This document shows positions 1 through 6,478 of a stretch of DNA of 8,697 bases, piece after piece. The notes beneath the pieces were generated by a model that did not search any database, was not told where the DNA came from, and was given only the letters and a program-made list of their open reading frames with translations. This stretch comes from Flavobacteriales bacterium (GTDB lineage: Bacteria > Bacteroidota > Bacteroidia > Flavobacteriales > TMED113), in assembly GCA_002713285.1 (NCBI GenBank), contig PAVX01000036.1:3989-12685 (forward strand), in the 5' to 3' direction. The position numbers were made by a program, and so were the translations under genes. Position 1 is the stretch's first letter. Each line of letters starts with the position of its first letter.

Positions 1-330
1 ATTGATATATTGTTAGAAGTGTTTTTTGTGGCTCATGACCCAACTCAACTAAACAGACAAGGAAATGATATCGGTCGACAATATCGCTCAATTATGTTGT
101 ATACAAATATGTTAGAAAAAGAGAAAATTGAAAATTATATTAAGAAATTAGAAATAGAAGAAATATATCAAAATATCGAAACCGAAATAGCTCCGTTCAC
201 AGTTTTTTACAAAGCTGAACAATATCATCAAAATTATTTCAAGTTAAATCCTAATAAACCTTATTGCTCATTGATAATTAATCCAAAAATTCAAAAACTC
301 AAACATAGATTAAAAAAATACTATCACTAA
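1..330 (+). CDS. msrA: Peptide methionine sulfoxide reductase MsrA, 3' part (5' end outside window)
   Basis: This is the C-terminal part (109 residues) of MsrA, the cytoplasmic enzyme that reduces methionine-S-sulfoxide in proteins and free methionine. The frame is open to the first base (reads IDILLEVFF), so the gene begins upstream; the TTG at 10 is not a credible start. Family signatures seen are HDPTQLNRQGNDIGRQYRS and, near the end, AEQYHQNYF followed by NPNKPYC. The catalytic GCFWC motif must lie upstream and cannot be checked. The Cys of PYC (codon at 265-267) sits where some MsrA proteins carry the recycling cysteine, which is an inference from family alignment. The stop TAA is 8 bp from the stop of the convergent M16 peptidase, with no convincing terminator between them. 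Family assignment is very secure. Confidence 0.95.
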   Translation: MDILLEVFFVAHDPTQLNRQGNDIGRQYRSIMLYTNMLEKEKIENYIKKLEIEEIYQNIETEIAPFTVFYKAEQYHQNYFKLNPNKPYCSLIINPKIQKLKHRLKKYYH

Positions 331-338
331 TATTTAGC

Positions 339-3266
339 TTAATATCCAAATATTTCATCCAAATCCAATTCTTCATAATTCCCTAATTCTTTTAAAGCAT
401 TTTGATCTACCATATCTTTGTTTCCAAGCACTAAAAAAGTATAATTTTTATTTTTAATATGTTCATCAAAAAACAACTTTAAATCAGCTAACGTTAATTT
501 TTTTAATGCTGGATAAATATCCTTATTAATATCATACTCAAAACCTAATTCTTTAGCACGAAGATAATTCCAAAAAAGTTGTGAACTTTTAGTTCTTGAA
601 GTTTCAATTTTTTTAAGCGCTGCAATTTTAGCATCTTCAAATTGACCCGCGACTTCAGGCATATTATTCATTAAATCTAATAGTGATATTGTTGCTTCCT
701 GTAGTTTATCAACCTGCGTACCTAAATAAGCAGTAATATAATGTGACTGATTTAATTTACTAGGTGTTGAGAAGTAGGACCTTGCTGAATAAGCTAATGC
801 TTTTGATTCTCTTATTTCTTGAAATACTATTGAGGATAAACCACTACCAAAATATTCATTAAATAATTTTCCTAATGGAATCAAATTCTTGTCATAAGAA
901 TTCCCTTTTGAAAGCATTGTAACTTCTGATTGTACCATATCATAGTCCACAAAATAAACTTTATTATTTGTATTAGTTAACTCTTTGAATGTGATTGCTG
1001 GTATTGTAGGTTTTTGATGCTTTGGGGTATTATGATATTGATCTAATAAACTTTTTACATCTGCAACATCTTTTCTGCCATAATAATATATATAATGCTC
1101 AAATGACATAAGTTTGGTAATTTTCTTTGTTAAACTATCAACATTAATGCTTTTTAAATCATCTATAGCTAACATGTGATTAAATGAGGAGTGAGCCCCA
1201 TATTTAGCATAATATCTCATACCAGATGAAATACTCCACTTTGACAATTTATTATCTGTACGTTCACGTAGAATATCTAATATCATATTATCATATACTG
1301 CTTGACTTGGTTGCACATTTGATAGTATATGTTCAAATAATTGAATTCCTTGTTCTATAGATTCTTCTAAACCCGAGAGTTGTACATAAACCCTCTCGTC
1401 TGAAGCAAAGACACTATAACTTAGTCCTAATTTAAACATCTCTTGTTCTATCTCATTCGCATCATATTGGTCAGTACCTAAATACTCTAAATAACTTACA
1501 GCTAATGCTAATTCTTTATCACTCAACTTACCCATATCTATTATATAGCTAAGTGAAAAAACTTCATTAGTTGTGTTCTTAACATAATAACCCAGTGTAT
1601 TATTCTTAATTGAAAACTTTTTAATATCCAAATTATAATCATTATAAACAGGTCTTAATCTACTGGATTGTATGTTATGGAAATTTATAGCAAAATTAGA
1701 AGCAGTATCTCTATTTAAGGGAATAGTTGTAATTTTTGGTTTCTCAACTTTTATACTATTTGGTTTTCCATGTAGTTTGTTCACTACAACATAATTATTG
1801 TCAAAATATTTCTTCGAAAATCTAATAATATCTTCTTTTGTAACATTACTTAATTTTTCATTCTGATGAACAATTGTTCTCCAATCTTGATTCATAATAA
1901 ATGCATCTGTCATTTTTCGAGCACGATAACTATTTGATTCATTACGTTTTTGATCATCTAGTTTAAAATTTTTAATAATTGCAGAAAGCATCCATTCTTC
2001 AAATTCACCATTTTTTATTTTCTCTAATTCATTTAATAAAAACCCTTTGACCTCTTCTAATGATTGTCCTTGTCTAGGCTCTCCATGCAACTTAAACAAT
2101 GAGTAATCTTTAGCAATCATATATTGAGAATATCCGCTTAATATATTTTGAGATTTTACTAAATTTAAATCTATTAATCCTGCTTTACCATTTGACAAAA
2201 TACCATCTAAAAGAGGCAAGATATAAATATCCTCTTCGCTAACACCCGGTAGTCTAAACCCAATGTCTATCCACTCTGATGAACTACCTGTGACATTAAT
2301 AACTTCAGGCTTGTCAATTGGGTCTTCTAATGCAACTGTAAATTTTGGGACTTCTTTTGATTTAAAGTGGCCGAAATACTTTTCAATTAATCTAATTGTT
2401 TTATCTGGATTTATATCTCCTGATAAAATAATCGCCATATTGTTTGGAACATATTTTTCATTAAAATACTCATGAATCTTTTCCATGGAAGGATTTTTTA
2501 AATGCTCACTAGTACCAATTGTACTTTGTGTTCCATATTGATGTTTTTTGAATAAAGCTTTCATCATAGCATACCACGCTAAACGCCAATCATTATCTTG
2601 TCCACGATTAAATTCTTCATATACTGTTTCTAATTCTGTATGAAATAATCGCAATACTAATTCACTGAATCTTTCCGACTCAATAATCAACCATTTTTCA
2701 AGTTCATTAGATGGAATATCATTAATATAAACTGTGCGCTCTAAAGAAGTATATGCATTGGTGCCTTTTGCCCCTAATGAACTAATCATTTTATCATATT
2801 CATTAGCAACCGCATATGTTGCCGCAACAGATGATATACTGTCAATTTGATGATAAATTTCCTTTCTTTCGTCTTCAACAGTAACACCACGTCTTTCTTC
2901 ATATAAATCAGATATTTTCTTAAGCTCTTTCGATTCTTTTTCCCAATCAACAGTTCCAATTTTAGAAGTACCCTTAAATAGCATATGCTCTAAATAATGT
3001 GCAAGCCCTGTCGCGTCTGAAGGATCTTGTTTACTCCCTGTATTAACAGCTATATTAGTTTGTATACGAGGTTCATCCTGATTAATAGACATATATACTT
3101 TGAGTCCGTTATCAAGTGTATATATTATAGTATTTAAAGGGTCATTCTCAACAGTTGCATATTGATAGTTGAATTCTTTATGCTCTGAATTTATAGAAAC
3201 CATAATCACGTATCCTATAAATACAAGGGCTAAAATTGTAGTAATTAATTGTGCTATATTTCTCAT
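339..3266 (-). CDS. M16 (insulinase/pitrilysin-like) zinc metallopeptidase, membrane-anchored, 975 aa
   Basis: This is a two-repeat M16 peptidase expected to degrade peptides in the periplasm. Residues 5-25 form one hydrophobic segment without lipobox, so it is either an uncleaved anchor or a signal peptide. The inverted zinc motif HYLEH is at 90-94 (His90, Glu93 as catalytic base, His94). The third ligand is probably Glu218 in ETVYEEFNRG. The spacing from His94 to Glu218 is about 47 residues longer than in pitrilysin; the extra part (about 102-155) is charged and looks helical, as in one bacterial M16 subgroup that also has the NDIPSNELEKW motif seen at 182-192. The second half (about 560-960) is the non-catalytic repeat and carries the R/Y substrate-binding pair (Arg819, Tyr826 in IRESKALAY). 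The ATG start is chosen because it directly precedes the hydrophobic segment. It lies 65 bp downstream of the methyltransferase gene with no visible promoter, so co-transcription is likely. Exact substrate unknown. Confidence 0.93.
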   Translation of the reverse strand: MRNIAQLITTILALVFIGYVIMVSINSEHKEFNYQYATVENDPLNTIIYTLDNGLKVYMSINQDEPRIQTNIAVNTGSKQDPSDATGLAHYLEHMLFKGTSKIGTVDWEKESKELKKISDLYEERRGVTVEDERKEIYHQIDSISSVAATYAVANEYDKMISSLGAKGTNAYTSLERTVYINDIPSNELEKWLIIESERFSELVLRLFHTELETVYEEFNRGQDNDWRLAWYAMMKALFKKHQYGTQSTIGTSEHLKNPSMEKIHEYFNEKYVPNNMAIILSGDINPDKTIRLIEKYFGHFKSKEVPKFTVALEDPIDKPEVINVTGSSSEWIDIGFRLPGVSEEDIYILPLLDGILSNGKAGLIDLNLVKSQNILSGYSQYMIAKDYSLFKLHGEPRQGQSLEEVKGFLLNELEKIKNGEFEEWMLSAIIKNFKLDDQKRNESNSYRARKMTDAFIMNQDWRTIVHQNEKLSNVTKEDIIRFSKKYFDNNYVVVNKLHGKPNSIKVEKPKITTIPLNRDTASNFAINFHNIQSSRLRPVYNDYNLDIKKFSIKNNTLGYYVKNTTNEVFSLSYIIDMGKLSDKELALAVSYLEYLGTDQYDANEIEQEMFKLGLSYSVFASDERVYVQLSGLEESIEQGIQLFEHILSNVQPSQAVYDNMILDILRERTDNKLSKWSISSGMRYYAKYGAHSSFNHMLAIDDLKSINVDSLTKKITKLMSFEHYIYYYGRKDVADVKSLLDQYHNTPKHQKPTIPAITFKELTNTNNKVYFVDYDMVQSEVTMLSKGNSYDKNLIPLGKLFNEYFGSGLSSIVFQEIRESKALAYSARSYFSTPSKLNQSHYITAYLGTQVDKLQEATISLLDLMNNMPEVAGQFEDAKIAALKKIETSRTKSSQLFWNYLRAKELGFEYDINKDIYPALKKLTLADLKLFFDEHIKNKNYTFLVLGNKDMVDQNALKELGNYEELDLDEIFGY

Positions 3267-3331
3267 ATTATTATTTTTTATATAAATATATAATTATTAT
3301 GCTTGTTGTCGTTATGTCGAAAATATTATAT

Positions 3332-4159
3332 CTAATAAGATATGTGTAATTTGAAAATTGGTGACGATGTTTTTTTAGAATCATCCATAATTAAGACTCC
3401 TAGTTTAAAAAAATCAATTGCATATGATACATCTTCATCTTCCGTCACAACTTGCCATAAAGATTGCATATCTTTACTCCAGTTAATATCATCGAATATA
3501 ACAATTGCTGGGAAACTCATAATTGATTTTAAAGAATTAAAATAATGTAAAGTGTCTTTTTTATTATGATTTCCATCTATGAAAAAAATATTGAATTTTA
3601 TTTTTTTATTTAAGATCATAGGAAAAGTGTCTTCATATAAACCCTCTATTACTTCATAATACACGCCTGTTTCAAGTGATTTAAATTGTGTGTTGGCGAT
3701 TTTGCAAAGGCTTGACAAGCCCTCCATTGTAATGAATTTACTGTCTTTTTTATTTCTTAAAGCACTTAAAATATACGATCCTGAAACACCAAGATTTGTT
3801 CCAATTTCTAATACATTTGGTGAATCTGTTTTCCTAACAAGGAAAAATAAAAACTGTGCCCAAATAGGCTGTGATGATGCTTTTTTACAAATTTCACTCA
3901 CACTTTGCTTCTTTTCAGAACCAAAAATAGCATATGAAATAAGTGTTGTATTTACTAAAAGAGATTGCCTATAATCTTCACATTGTTGAAATAGCTTTGA
4001 ATATTCAGTACGATTTTTTGTCCCATTTAATTCCAAAAAAGACTCTACAACAAGATTTAAAGCCTGATTATCTTCTTTAAGAATCCGTTTCAATTCTCTA
4101 TTTTGATACAAGCGAATTCCAAAAATGGATAAATGTTTTTTTATTTTTGAGAAAATCAT
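3332..4159 (-). CDS. Class I SAM-dependent methyltransferase (Methyltransf_24-like), 275 aa
   Basis: This is a probable cytoplasmic SAM-dependent methyltransferase with a Rossmann fold. Motif I (VLEIGTNLGVSG) is at 116-127. An acidic residue that could contact the SAM ribose, Glu146, is in TMEG, and FIDGNH at 193-198 is the hallmark of the Methyltransf_24 group (FIDGxH). IFDDINWS at 222-229 follows as the acidic motif after the next strand. About 110 N-terminal residues form a helical region without recognised motifs. No signal peptide is seen. Relatives are often found near cell-surface polysaccharide or secondary-metabolite genes, but no such genes are visible here, so the substrate cannot be named. 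The ATG at 4159 is only 21 bp from the ATG of the divergent acetyltransferase. The gene ends with TAG, followed two codons later by TAA. It probably forms a transcription unit with the M16 peptidase downstream. Confidence 0.88.
   Translation of the reverse strand: MIFSKIKKHLSIFGIRLYQNRELKRILKEDNQALNLVVESFLELNGTKNRTEYSKLFQQCEDYRQSLLVNTTLISYAIFGSEKKQSVSEICKKASSQPIWAQFLFFLVRKTDSPNVLEIGTNLGVSGSYILSALRNKKDSKFITMEGLSSLCKIANTQFKSLETGVYYEVIEGLYEDTFPMILNKKIKFNIFFIDGNHNKKDTLHYFNSLKSIMSFPAIVIFDDINWSKDMQSLWQVVTEDEDVSYAIDFFKLGVLIMDDSKKTSSPIFKLHISY
4142..4149 (+). promoter_or_regulatory. Possible Bacteroidota -7 promoter element for the GNAT gene
   Basis: TATTTTTG matches the Bacteroidota -7 consensus TAnnTTTG exactly and lies 31 bp before the acetyltransferase ATG, inside the 5' end of the divergent methyltransferase coding sequence. 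A transcript from here would have a leader of about 25 nt. No good TTG -33 element is seen at the usual distance; the nearest candidate is TTC at 4117-4119. The match lies opposite lysine-rich, A-rich codons, so it could easily be chance. Confidence 0.3.
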
Positions 4160-4180
4160 ATTAAAATAAAGATAGTAATT

Positions 4181-4651
4181 ATGGTTACAATTCGAAAAGG
4201 TGAAAAAAAAGACCTTCCAACTATTTTGGAATTAATTAAAGAATTAGCAGAATATGAAAATTCATTACATGAGGTTTCTATTAATTTAAAGGACTTAGAA
4301 AATGATGGTTTTAATGAAGCTCCTTCCTACTATTTCTTGGTTGCTGAAAAAAATGATAAAATTGTGGGCATGTCTTTTTATTGGATACGTTATTCAACAT
4401 GGAAAGGTAAATTTTTGTTTTTGGAAGATTTTATTGTTAAAACAAAATATCGAAGACAGGGCGTCGGCAAAAAACTATTTAATGCAACAATAAAAATATG
4501 TCAAAAATTAAAACTTAATGGGATGTGTTGGCAAGTGTTAGATTGGAATAAGCCTGCAATTGAATTTTATAAACAATATAATGCTGAAATTAGTGGCGAT
4601 TGGTTAAATGGAAAATTAACTAAATCGCAAATAAATAACATAATAGTTTAA
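4181..4651 (+). CDS. GNAT N-acetyltransferase, spermidine/spermine (diamine) acetyltransferase-like, 156 aa
   Basis: This is a complete single-domain GNAT enzyme that transfers acetyl from acetyl-CoA to an amine. The acetyl-CoA pyrophosphate loop is RRQGVG at 91-96. The pattern WKGKFLFLEDFIV (74-86) and WNKPAIEFYKQY (122-133) closely parallels eukaryotic SSAT and thialysine acetyltransferases, in which the LED Glu binds substrate and the FY Tyr acts as general acid; the equivalents here are Glu82 and Tyr130. Trp141 may match the late SSAT tryptophan. The N-terminal LIKELAEYENSL is also SSAT-like. A polyamine, thialysine or similar small amine is the likely substrate, but this is inference. 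It stands alone on the plus strand between two minus-strand units. Its TAA overlaps the TAA of the convergent lipoprotein gene. Confidence 0.9.
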   Translation: MVTIRKGEKKDLPTILELIKELAEYENSLHEVSINLKDLENDGFNEAPSYYFLVAEKNDKIVGMSFYWIRYSTWKGKFLFLEDFIVKTKYRRQGVGKKLFNATIKICQKLKLNGMCWQVLDWNKPAIEFYKQYNAEISGDWLNGKLTKSQINNIIV

Positions 4652-5655
4652 TTTAAGTGCTGCGTCATAAATTCCTTGCAAAAATTAAACGCCTGCTTTT
4701 TAGCAACAACATTTTTACCATATGTAGGACCACGTCTTGCACACATAAAGAGTCCAAGTTTTTGAAGCAAAGGAGTTGTCATTGGGATATTTAAAAAGTT
4801 CATCCTCACTGCTCCATTAGAATCCATGACAAACCTACAATCCTCTAGGATATAGCCATTTTCTTTAATTAATATAGGTGAATTGCTATCAAATGAATGA
4901 TGAGCTTCTGGATAAATTGTGATATCTATATTATTGCCTAATTCCGTGACCAAATCCAAACATGCCTCTGATGGCGTCCAATTATCTAATTCACCAATTA
5001 AAATATGAATGGGGGAATTTCCAAAATCTAATACCGTTGGCGTAACAACGCATGGTGGATATATAGGTAAATGCGCGGCAAAATTAACTTGATTATTAAT
5101 AGCATTATTTAATGGCTTCCATGCCGAGAAAAGTGCTACACCTCCGCCTAAACTCCATCCTGTAATTCCTATATTTTTCGAGTCAATATTAGCATGTTTC
5201 TCTAATAGCTCATAAGCTCTATAACTATCTAAAATCATCATAGCGGTTGTGACTTCTACTTGTGTGCCAACAGTAGATGAAATTCCCCTACTTTGAAAAC
5301 TACATAATTCAAATGTGGCGATACCATTCTGGCGATACATTTCTAAATACTCATAATGATGCTCCGACCAACCATTACTTCCTGCAACAGCAATAATAAC
5401 TGGATATTTGTTTTTTTTATTAAATCTTGTAGGCATCTTTAACACACCAAATATCTTTTGTGAAAGCTGATTATCTAAATTTGTAATAATATCCTTAAAA
5501 GAAAATGGATTAGCACTATCAAAATATATTTTTTGAGTTAAGGGATCTTTAATTATGTCAGTATTAGACACAACATTGGAGAATTGATCTCGATCTAAAG
5601 ATGAGTTACACGCAATTAATACAAATATGAAAAATAAATAATAGCATCGTTGCAT
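4648..5655 (-). CDS. Secreted dienelactone-hydrolase-family alpha/beta hydrolase lipoprotein, about 335 aa
   Basis: This is a predicted membrane lipoprotein with an alpha/beta-hydrolase fold. From the ATG at 5655 the signal peptide is short (MQRCYYLFFIFVLIAC) with lipobox LIAC, lipidated Cys16. The catalytic triad is visible: nucleophile Ser168 in GWSLGGG, Asp224 in GELDNWTP, and His253 in YPEAHHSF, in the order and context of the dienelactone hydrolase family. The C-terminal CARRGPTYGKN region and the following helix also match secreted members of that family. The substrate is unknown; an ester is likely. A longer frame starts at a TTG at 5685, preceded by AAGGA, and would give a 26-residue basic signal peptide; the ATG is preferred because it clears the upstream 34-codon gene by 10 bp instead of overlapping it. 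It is the last gene of a run with the YbjQ protein and the small membrane protein. Confidence 0.88.
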   Translation of the reverse strand: MQRCYYLFFIFVLIACNSSLDRDQFSNVVSNTDIIKDPLTQKIYFDSANPFSFKDIITNLDNQLSQKIFGVLKMPTRFNKKNKYPVIIAVAGSNGWSEHHYEYLEMYRQNGIATFELCSFQSRGISSTVGTQVEVTTAMMILDSYRAYELLEKHANIDSKNIGITGWSLGGGVALFSAWKPLNNAINNQVNFAAHLPIYPPCVVTPTVLDFGNSPIHILIGELDNWTPSEACLDLVTELGNNIDITIYPEAHHSFDSNSPILIKENGYILEDCRFVMDSNGAVRMNFLNIPMTTPLLQKLGLFMCARRGPTYGKNVVAKKQAFNFCKEFMTQHLN

Positions 5656-5665
5656 AATTCTATTT

Positions 5666-5770
5666 TTAGTTTTCCCTATCTTCAAAATTTTCCTTCTTTT
5701 TATCTTCTATTCTTTTAAAGAAAAAATAAATGAGGAAAGATATAAAGACTATTAAAATGAATTTTTCCAT
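5666..5770 (-). CDS. Small single-pass membrane protein, 34 aa, translationally coupled to the YbjQ-like gene
   Basis: This is a short open frame on the minus strand, ATG at 5770-5768 and TAA at 5668-5666, not matched to any family I know. Residues 4-18 (FILIVFISFLIYFFF) form one membrane span. The remainder starts KRIEDKKKEN and is strongly charged, so by the positive-inside rule the tail should face the cytoplasm. Its ATG overlaps the stop of the YbjQ-like gene in the sequence TAATG, the classic arrangement for translational re-initiation, and it fills the space up to the lipoprotein gene (10 bp gap to that ATG). The amphipathic layout, coupling and filled spacing argue that it is real. Conservation in relatives is untested, and an AT-rich genome can produce short hydrophobic frames by chance. 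Confidence 0.6.
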   Translation of the reverse strand: MEKFILIVFISFLIYFFFKRIEDKKKENFEDREN

Positions 5771-6084
5771 TATTTTAATTTTACCGCTGTTCCATATGCT
5801 AAAATTTCGGCTGCACCTTGCATAACTACAGATGTTGTGAGTCTAATATTAACAATAGCATCTGCACCTAATAATTTAGCATCATCTTTCATTCTTTGAA
5901 TGGCTTGTTCGCGAGATTCTGCTTGCAGTTTAGTATACTCACTAATCTCTCCGCCAATCACATGTTTTAAGCCTGCAAAAATATCTCTTGCAATATTTCG
6001 AGTTCTTACAGTACTCCCTCTTGCTATACCCAAAATAGCTGTAATTTCTCTATTTGGTATTCTATCCGTTGTTGTTATAATCAT
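5770..6084 (-). CDS. YbjQ/UPF0145 family protein (DUF74), 104 aa
   Basis: This is a small cytoplasmic protein of the YbjQ (UPF0145, DUF74) family, sometimes labelled heavy-metal-binding domain; its biochemical role is not established. The diagnostic segments are ITTTDRIPNREI at the N-terminus, RDIFAGLKHVIGGEISEYTK at 33-52, LLGADAIVNIRL at 71-82 and ILAYGTAVKL at the end. The length is the normal size for the family, and structures of relatives show oligomeric rings. No signal peptide is seen. The ATG at 6084 is followed at once by the conserved N-terminal strand, which fixes the start. The stop overlaps the start of the 34-codon membrane protein gene (TAATG), so these two are translated from one message, probably with the lipoprotein hydrolase. 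A dyad at 6104-6119 lies just upstream. Confidence 0.92.
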   Translation of the reverse strand: MIITTTDRIPNREITAILGIARGSTVRTRNIARDIFAGLKHVIGGEISEYTKLQAESREQAIQRMKDDAKLLGADAIVNIRLTTSVVMQGAAEILAYGTAVKLK

Positions 6085-6103
6085 TAATCAGAATTTTGAT
6101 AAG

Positions 6104-6119
6104 TATATCTAAAGATATA
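6104..6119. promoter_or_regulatory. Perfect 16-bp dyad upstream of the YbjQ-like gene, possible operator/promoter overlap
   Basis: TATATCTAAAGATATA is a perfect inverted repeat (7-bp arms, 2-bp centre) 20 bp before the YbjQ-like ATG. On the minus strand it contains TATCTTTA (6117-6110), a 7-of-8 match to the -7 consensus TAnnTTTG. The centre is too short for an RNA hairpin, so a dimeric protein binding site is the more natural reading. The 154-bp intergenic stretch 6085-6238 holds no other convincing element. Such AT-only-like dyads also arise by chance in this base composition. Confidence 0.25.
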
Positions 6120-6238
6120 AAAATAATGACTTGTCACATTCTGTCTAAGATTTTAATATAATGAAAACACTGATTTTAGATAGAGTTGTATCTTTAATAA
6201 TGCCTCAATTTTACAAGTTGTTAAATAATGAGAAGACA

Positions 6239-6472
6239 TTATGGGGACCAATCAATAATATAATTTTCTAATAGTTTTTTTGTTTTTGAAACTTGTATTT
6301 CATCTACAAAGAGTAATTTTTCATTAAAAGAAGATCCTGGAGCCATCCATCCAGATTGTAAAGAAGATTCATAAGAAGATTTAAAAAAAAAATCTATTTT
6401 GTGTTCTTCTAATACTATGGATATTCTATTTGAATCAAAATGATTAAGAGTTCCTATGCATACATGCTTCAT
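6239..6472 (-). CDS. DUF2007-like (putative signal-transducing) small protein, 77 aa
   Basis: This is a small cytoplasmic protein resembling the DUF2007 / putative prokaryotic signal-transducing family, which has a GlnB-like alpha-beta fold. The N-terminal strand is followed by a helix where the family shows SNRISIVLEEHKIDFFF (14-30): residues select an element, then a helix, then a strand. A short loop containing GWMAPGS (41-47) comes next, then a strand LLFVDE (53-58) and a final helix VSKTKKLLENY (61-71). No signal peptide or membrane segment is present. It lies 6 bp downstream of the M43 metalloprotease gene and probably shares its transcript, so the nonsense codon upstream could lower its expression by polarity. 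Family match is by overall pattern, not by a catalytic motif. Partner and function unknown. Confidence 0.7.
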   Translation of the reverse strand: MKHVCIGTLNHFDSNRISIVLEEHKIDFFFKSSYESSLQSGWMAPGSSFNEKLLFVDEIQVSKTKKLLENYIIDWSP

Positions 6473-6478
6473 TTGTAA

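Noticed and set aside
10..12. TTG as the start of the msrA fragment
   Set aside because: The open frame and family sequence continue upstream to the window edge, so the true start is outside.
329..354. 7-bp inverted repeat AATATTT / AAATATT between msrA and the M16 gene
   Set aside because: The arms contain only A and T, have no following T-run and overlap coding sequence; too weak for a terminator.
3342..3974. Plus-strand open frames opposite the methyltransferase (and similar ones at 2263-2475, 4302-4493, 5900-6112 and 7980-8219)
   Set aside because: They are shadows of well-supported genes on the other strand or in another frame, with no domain signatures of their own.
6131..6162. TTGTCA, 17-bp spacer, TAATAT resembling an E. 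coli sigma-70 promoter on the plus strand
   Set aside because: Bacteroidota use a different consensus, the -10-like box runs up to a dubious ATG, and no real plus-strand gene follows.
6178..6193. AGATA / TATCT stem with a 6-bp loop downstream of the DUF2007-like gene
   Set aside because: The stem is only 5 bp of mostly A/T pairs and lacks a U-run on the transcribed strand; not a supportable terminator.
6161..6271. 36-codon plus-strand frame in the intergenic region, starting MKTLILDRVV
   Set aside because: It runs antisense into the end of the DUF2007-like gene and has no recognisable domain. It has no Bacteroidota promoter at a sensible distance and no strong coding character.
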